Assembly: GCA_950022655.1 (NCBI GenBank)
Contig: OX465580.1
Span: 3,705,122 to 3,769,121 of the forward strand
DNA from: Alentia gelatinosa
Taxonomy: Eukaryota; Annelida; Polychaeta; Phyllodocida; Polynoidae
Length of the DNA: 64,000 nt
Direction of reading: 5' to 3'
Part shown: one piece after another, positions 58,441 to 64,000 of the stretch
Layout: each line of letters starts with the position of its first letter
How positions within the stretch are numbered: the first letter of the stretch is position 1
Translations under genes and position numbers: made by a program
The notes under the pieces: generated by a model
Databases searched by the model: none
What the model saw: the letters and a program-made list of their open reading frames with translations, nothing else
Told to the model about the DNA's origin: nothing

Positions 58441-59840
58441 ACCCTTTTAGGGCAGATAATGCCTTGAGGCATTCCCCAGTATAGACCGGATAATGCATTG
58501 AGAAATTACTTATGGAATTTAGTGATATTTACGATTGTTTTATGAAGAAATAATTGATCAATAAATTTGGAACTTTCAGAGAATATACCTATATGTTATA
58601 GTATTTAACACAACTTGGTAAAACAAATGATAGAAATAAGGATGACTGGTCACGTGATCAAACAATTGAATATCGGTTTGAATGAAAACCGACCTTTCCC
58701 CTGGCATTTAACCAGTCCCAAGTACCCGCCCCGACCAACAGGGCTCTGCCACAGATCCCCGCGGGTAGGTATCGAAGTGCCCCCTGTTTCTACCCAATTT
58801 AACACTGGTGCTGCCATCTGGTTTCATGAAAATGTAGCAGTTTCCCATAGACACAGATAGATAAGCACTTACCTTCTTCAGATGGCCTTCCCATAGAAAT
58901 TAGCAAGGTAACATAGTATTTATTTTTAGCATTTCTCATTTGTCCATGTTCCCAACTATCATAACCCAGAATTATTTGAAGATAGCAATAGACCATCAGT
59001 GTCATTTAGCAACAGAGTAAAAATATTGCATTTTCCCATAGACACCAATAGTTAAGCACTTACATTTTCAGATGGCCTTTCTATAGAAGTTAGCATGGTG
59101 ACATGCCATTTTTTTGCATTTTCTATTTGCTGATATGTACGGAACCTATATTATCCGCAAAACTCAATAGAATTTAGAAACCACCCAACTACCAGCATTT
59201 GTCTTTAAAGGCTTAGCGGTGCTAGGCCTCTAGAGCCAATTAGATTTGTTTAAGCCCAATGCCCATCTACTGATTTCGGAACATTCATGTACCTTTGTCG
59301 GCGACAAACGGACGGTAATTTGTCTCACCCAAGGCATCCTAATGGAGTTGGCCGTAGTCGGTAGATGTAGGACAGCTAGGCAAGGGTCAGCTAAAGATTA
59401 GTAGACCGATTTGCTTAGGACTAATATCCACCACCCCATCTCCTCAATGTCCGCCAGTCGAGAGAAGGTTACATAAGTTGCCTGCGACAAGTTCACCGAC
59501 TCCTATACGATTTGGAAACTAATCGCTCAACCCTAAATAGGTAGATGGGCATCAGGCTTTAGGACAACTCATTCACTAAAGTTTTGTATTTTCATATTTC
59601 ACGCCTGTGGGACGGCACAGTGAATTACTGTTATAATAAGTCGCAGAAGGATAGTCGGTTTGTACCCCAGAAAACACCAATGAAAAACATGATATCAATA
59701 CAAGGTAGTAATTGTGAATTAATTGTGAATTGATGTTTAATTCTGAGGCAACTGAAACAGATTGTGTTTGCGAGGCAAGCACGCTGCGGTCGTTATATAA
59801 CCGGACCCGCACCTACAAGCGTCACCATGCAGCACGACGG
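58441..59840. other. No gene seen; small tandem duplication and dispersed repeat
   Basis: TTCAGATGGCCTT...ATAGAA(A/G)TTAGCA occurs at 58876-58910 and 59060-59095 with matching context (TTTCCCATAGACAC upstream), a diverged two-copy duplication. 59070-59235 is the inverted partner of 21690-21870. The rest is AT-rich spacer. Confidence 0.45.
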
Positions 59841-60300
59841 TTAGAGGTGCGTCCACCAACCACGACAGGGCTGCGACAACGGCTTTCCGACAAGGTCCAC
59901 GACAGCTCTACGATTGGAAGGCGTGTCGTAGCCTTGTCGTGGTTGGTGGACCCTAGTTCCCGACAAGAGGCTACGACAAGGCCCCGACAGGCTGCGACAC
60001 AAAGCTTGTCGGGAGGTTGTCAGAGGCCCTCCGACAAGGCCACGACAATATCGAACATGTTCGATTTTTGCTATGACTGGACCTTTGTCGTGGAGTGTTG
60101 TGGTTTCCTCGATATCACTGTCGTAGTGTGTCGGAACCATGGGCGCCTTTTTTACGGCAACCAGCAACGTCTACAACACGCCCCGACACCTCTGTCCCGA
60201 CACTGCTCTTCTCACGACAAGGCTGTGACAAGGCGCCGATAGGAACTTTCTTGTCTGCTCTTGTCGTAGCCTTGTCGTGGTTGGTGGAAGCCCCCCTATA
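59841..60300. mobile_element. Inverted-repeat element, TCCACCAACCACGAC family, second copy
   Basis: TCCACCAACCACGAC at 59851 and inverted GTCGTGGTTGGTGGA ending at 60290. The interior is packed with CGACAAG, CTACGAC and CTTGTCG words and contains GAACATGTTCG like 57721-58160. About 450 bp. The 170-codon open frame through it is a by-product of stop-poor repeats. Confidence 0.8.
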
Positions 60301-61280
60301 TCCACCCACCATCCCTACAAATACTATTGTTATTGTATATAATTAAGCTAACGCCGTGCTGCAGAACAAATGTATTTATTACAGGATAAATATTAAAACA
60401 TTTTGCATGTTTAAAAAACAGAATAAATACATTAAAAAAAACGACAAAAGTATATGATTATACATTATGAGCCCTATTAAGGGGTAATTGAATAAAAGTA
60501 GAATTGTAAAATACAGGTGTGGGTGGGTTGGGTAAGAACAACCCGTGCACCAACAGTGAGTGCTAGAAACGGAATGAAGGAGTGTGACTGATCACATGAT
60601 ACATAAATTAATTAATTAATTGATTTATGCGTTTGATTAAGCACCTAAGTTCGTTTCGATTAAGTGTCTAAGTTAATCGCAGCACGGCGGTAAATTATAT
60701 GTAATTTACAATTACTGCACAATTTTCTACAATTACTGTTAATATTGCATGTAATTGATTAAATGTTCAATTATGTCTTATAACCACTTTATATGCGGTA
60801 TTTATAAAAGGTATCTGAATAATATAAAAGATCCCTTTACCTGCAATTCTGTTGTTGCCTTATAATTATTTCATTATCCCCCAGACTTTCGTTTTTTTGT
60901 TTTTTTTTGTTTATTAGGGGTTGGTTGGGGGCAGAAAATGTATTATTTTAGGTCAAGCGATCAAGCCAACTACAACATAACATTGCTACAAACCTTGTGT
61001 TCCTTAAACTGGCTTCAGTGTGGCTTCCCTGCTTGACCTACAAATAGGTGCTCCATGCTATTACTTGAACCCATGTGAAATTCGCTATAGGCATGTAGTC
61101 TTTGTTTTTATTATTCAACTAATACAAAGTGTCCATAGAAAACACATAGGGAGTTTGTATGGACATACCTTGCGCATACGGATATGTTGTATGCTCCGGG
61201 TGGCGCATACGGAAAAATAGTGCGTACAGAAAAATAGTGCATAACTAAAATGAACTGATATCGACATGGCACTTGCCCAG
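60301..61280. other. No gene seen; possible split-repeat relic
   Basis: 60360-60600 has the AT-rich block then GTGTGGGTGGGTTGGGTAAG and CCCGTGCACC, faintly resembling the B-A junction of the Ngaro-like repeats and the relic at 22420-22880. 60600-60680 is AT-rich with TTAATTAATTAATTGATTTA. No coding region supported. Confidence 0.3.
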
Positions 61281-61455
61281 AAAAGGTTGATAATAAATAC
61301 AATATAGACTGGTTTCAGATAAAAGCGGTTGTATGCTCCTCGGAGTTGACTCTGCGCAATACCCTCACATACACTCGGATATTACTACGCGTCAACTCCT
61401 CAGAGCATACGGCTGCTTGTATCTGAAACCAGTCAATATTGTGTATGTTTCTGCA
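61281..61455. mobile_element. Palindromic element, arms about 60 bp
   Basis: CAATATAGACTGGTTTCAGA...GCATGCTCC-type left arm (GACTGGTTTCAGATAAAAGC, GTATGCTCC, GGAGTTGAC) pairs with GTCAACTCC, GAGCATAC, GCTTGTATCTGAAACCAGTC. The loop is about 40 bases. Probably a short non-autonomous palindromic transposon. Confidence 0.8.
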
Positions 61456-61909
61456 TTGTTTGTTCATGTCTTATTGGGGAGATTGCTGCCCTATCACGCG
61501 GAAGGTGCTTGGCCCCGTGTGGCGCAGTAATCCGTGTGGTGGATAGAGGTTTGGCCGCTGTGCTATCACCTCATTCAGCCGCTGCCAGGTCTCACAGCAC
61601 TGTACTTGAATCCTAATACCGGCTGAGTGATTGGATCTTGGCGGGTTTCCGTTTGCCTTAATACCCTTCCACATACAGTCACCTGCTTTCTAATCTTCAG
61701 CTGTGTTCACATTGAGCGACAACAAACACTACAATGATAGCGCAATGTGGTCTGTTCTGATAACACTGTGATTAGTTCATAGCGGGTTTCCGTTTGCCTT
61801 AATACCCTTCGCCATGCAATCATCTGCTTTCTGATCTTCAGATGTGTTTACAACACACACTACAATAAAAGCGCAACACTGCGAGGGTGTTTGTGGCCCA
61901 TTCGATTTT

Positions 61910-62037
61910 AGGTCAACTCTCGACTGTAGAACCGTCCCAAGGCGCTATAAATATCATGTAAGGAGGTCAGGGTGAAGGTCGGGGTTTGCTCCCAATTGCA
62001 GTCATTGGCTACTGGGACTACTCTATTCCTTATAAGG
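61910..62037 (-). repeat. Dispersed repeat inserted in the tandem array
   Basis: Reverse-complement match to 17460-17575, around GGTCAACTCTCGACTGTAG and GGTCAGGGTGAAGGTCGGGG. Confidence 0.75.
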
Positions 62038-62848
62038 TAGTTGGTTTTTTTTGGTTTTTTTTATTGAAAAGAATGTCTCTCACCCGGGTGAGTTTTTCAG
62101 ACATCTTCAGACAGTATACAATTACACAAGAGTCAGTTTGGACATCATAAACTAGTAGTTGATACAGGGGGACAACTCCATGCAGCTGCTCTTGAATACT
62201 AATTCTAGCTTAGTTCTTGGCGGGTTTCCGTTTGCCTCAAAATTCTGCCATGAGCAATCGTCTACTTTCTGATCTTCAACTGTGGTCACACTGAGCAACA
62301 ACACACACTACAATAATAGCGTGATGTAGTCTGTTCTGACAACACTGTACATGTACTTGAATCCTAATTCTAACTGAGTTGTTGGATCTTGGCGGGTTTC
62401 CATTTGCCCTCATACTCTGCCACGTAGAGACATCTGCTTTCTTTAGCTGTGGTCATACCGCGTGACACCACACACTACGACATTTGCATGATGCAGTCGT
62501 ATAACCTTAATTCTAACTAAGTGACTGGTTCTAGGCAGGTTTCCATTGGCCTTAATACTCAATCACCTGTTTTCTAATCTTCAGCTGCATTCACATTCAC
62601 ACCACCACAACACACAACGATATTTATATGATGGAATCAGTTCTAACATCACTACACTTGAATCCTAATGCTCTCTGAGATTTTTTGTTTGTTTGGTTTA
62701 CATCCAGTCATCCATTATAGGTCCTTACCAGACTTTCTCAAGGTTCTTTTACACCACTAGGGTGGTGATCAAATCTATGTGATGAATTCAGGTAGAAATC
62801 TCACCGCTACATATTTATCGAGGGGAGAGTTCTTTTACTTCCAAAACC

Positions 62849-63090
62849 ACACAGACGGTATGAGAAGGACTGACCTTTGATATAGCAGTAGATCTACCAC
62901 TGCTGGGGATGAAGGAGAAAGGTGGCTGTACACCACACTACATAGCCATGGTATGAGAAGGACTGACCTTTGATATAGCAGTAAATCTACCACTGCTGGC
63001 GATGAAGGAGAAAGATGGCTGTACACCACACCACATAGACATGGTATGAGAAGGACTGGCCTTTGATATAGCAGTAAATCTATCACTGCT
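62849..63090 (+). repeat. 93-bp tandem repeat (about 2.6 units)
   Basis: GGTATGAGAAGGACTG recurs at 62857, 62950 and 63043 with TTGATATAGCAGTA and GATGAAGGAGAAAG blocks. Confidence 0.95.
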
Positions 63091-63283
63091 CGCCAGAATT
63101 AAGCAATGACACTTTAACATGAGTAGGGGATACATATAACCTATAATCGTTCCAAATATGAAGAAGATTGGCCACTCCGATTGTCTGATATTTGCTAGTC
63201 TTTTTCCGCTGTTGCTTGCACTGTTGGTGCCGCTGTTCATGTCTGTCTAGGCCTAATGTCACGAGACTACTGAAACAGGTCCC
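63091..63283 (-). mobile_element. Partial TIR element, GGGACCTGTTTCA family
   Basis: Reverse-complement match to the left about 190 bp of the element at 24936-25234, ending in the inverted terminus ACTGAAACAGGTCCC. The other terminus is missing. Confidence 0.8.
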
Positions 63284-63540
63284 TGCTTCTCTTAGCTCTG
63301 CTCACACTGAGTGACACTATACACTACGATAACAGCGTAATGGGGTCCTTTCTAACAACACTACACTTGAATCTTCAATACACTTCCACATGCAGTGACC
63401 TTAAAGCCATAACACACTACAATTTCGGTAACAAAAAGAACAATCGTAAGCTCAGGCGAGCCCCAAAACAGAGTCGGTCAGTGTGGTACCCCCTCCAGAA
63501 ATCTGCCAAAGATTAGAAAATGCCCCCCTGTGGCCATATT

Positions 63541-63808
63541 AAAGGGCCGATTCCACCAACACACACGATGTAGCAAGATTTGGTTGTCTTGCTAGATCGG
63601 ACTAGGATTGAATCATCGTGTGCCTATTTGTCGCGATGTGTCTTGAGGTGACGCAGTGGTGGAGCACGAAAATATACACCCGACACCACTCGCCTACGTT
63701 TTGAGGCAAGTGAGGTACGACACATTGCGACACAGTAAGACATTACAAGACATACCAAGATATACCACGGCAAATCCATCCTGTTGGTGGAATCGGCCTT
63801 GTACCTCC
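63541..63808. mobile_element. Inverted-repeat element, TIR AAGGGCCGATTCCACCAAC
   Basis: Inverted ends AAGGGCCGATTCCACCAAC and GTTGGTGGAATCGGCCTT bound about 268 bp. The interior has repeated CAAGA/TCTTG and CTTGCTAGATC words, CGACACATTGCGACACAG and several CAAGACATACC copies. It shares the CCACCAAC terminus with 57721 and 59841 but has a different interior. Confidence 0.8.
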
Positions 63809-64000
63809 GATACATTTCAGTCCCATGTTCTGAAATCGGTACTGATAAATTAAGGAACGTGTTCCTTCCTGTTGTCAGTGACAACAGAGTTTGATAGATA
63901 CTTGTCCATACTGATTTCTGCCCCTCTGTAGTCACTGAGTAAGGCTGACTGTACAGCAGAACCCCGCCTAACGGACACCCCGCGTAAGCGGACACCACGC
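63809..64000. other. No gene seen; GGTGTCCGCTTACGCGGGG-type words at edge
   Basis: The last 40 bases contain CCCGCCTAACGGACACCC and CCCGCGTAAGCGGACACC, related to words at 18865-18905 and the degenerate flank of the 18/19-bp minisatellite. The window ends inside this. Confidence 0.4.

Larger units (their letters stand above)
61640..63420 (+). repeat. Degenerate ~142-172-bp tandem repeat, interrupted by insertions
   Basis: GGCGGGTTTCC(G/A)TTTGCC recurs at about 61641, 61782, 62220, 62392 and 62534 with CTTCAGCTGTG, CACACTACAAT and ACTTGAATCCTAAT blocks between. Interrupted by 61910-62170 (foreign segment) and by 62690-63283 (93-bp array and TIR element), after which it resumes at 63290-63420. 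Confidence 0.75.

Noticed and set aside
59730..60242. Plus-strand open frame of 170 codons
   Set aside because: Runs through an inverted-repeat element packed with CGACAAG-type words; composition follows the repeat, and other frames are equally open.

Overview
The window looks like non-coding, repeat-dominated nuclear DNA from a eukaryote, most likely an invertebrate animal. The reasons are DIRS/Ngaro-type and LTR retrotransposons, many short inverted-repeat elements, long tandem satellites, poly-G and (AC)n runs, and no operons or dense coding. The species cannot be fixed from sequence alone. I find no convincing host protein-coding gene. The only well-supported coding sequences belong to retrotransposons.

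Left part (1-28.9 kb): a patchwork of short mobile elements and minisatellites. It holds a small inverted array of a 46-bp satellite (533-1350), an inverted-repeat element carrying a tRNA-like segment (2209-2877), an internally deleted LTR retrotransposon with a frameshifted gag (5169-6976), an 18/19-bp minisatellite, and a second 46-bp family (9100-10030). It also holds a 29-bp array, five 116-bp units each carrying a TATA-like box, and a local duplication in which one copy contains a solo LTR and the other is the empty site. Further right are a TIR-bounded 139-bp array present at two loci, a ~1.1-kb foldback, a diverged Ngaro-type repeat relic, a 73-bp array, and one CpG-rich promoter-like segment near 24.6 kb.

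Middle (28.89-51.46 kb): one continuous array of about 490 copies of the 46-bp monomer. It is organised into higher-order blocks of about 4.5, 5.1 and 6.85 kb that differ by whole numbers of monomers, with nested 1,655-bp and 2,346-bp duplications. This is the most striking structure in the window and a candidate centromeric or other heterochromatic satellite.

Right part (51.5-64 kb): a structurally complete Ngaro-like (DIRS order) retrotransposon on the minus strand (52448-57493) with the split direct repeats A1-ORFs-B1-A2-B2. Gag, RNase H and tyrosine recombinase are readable, but the reverse transcriptase catalytic core is missing through an in-frame deletion. Several inverted-repeat elements sharing a CCACC(A/T)AC-type terminus, a palindromic element and degenerate tandem repeats fill the rest.

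A recurring theme is that tandem arrays sit inside, or begin and end with, inverted-repeat termini. This suggests that several satellites here grew from the interiors of non-autonomous transposons. A constant half-monomer shared by two 46-bp families with different second halves is the best candidate for something not previously described.
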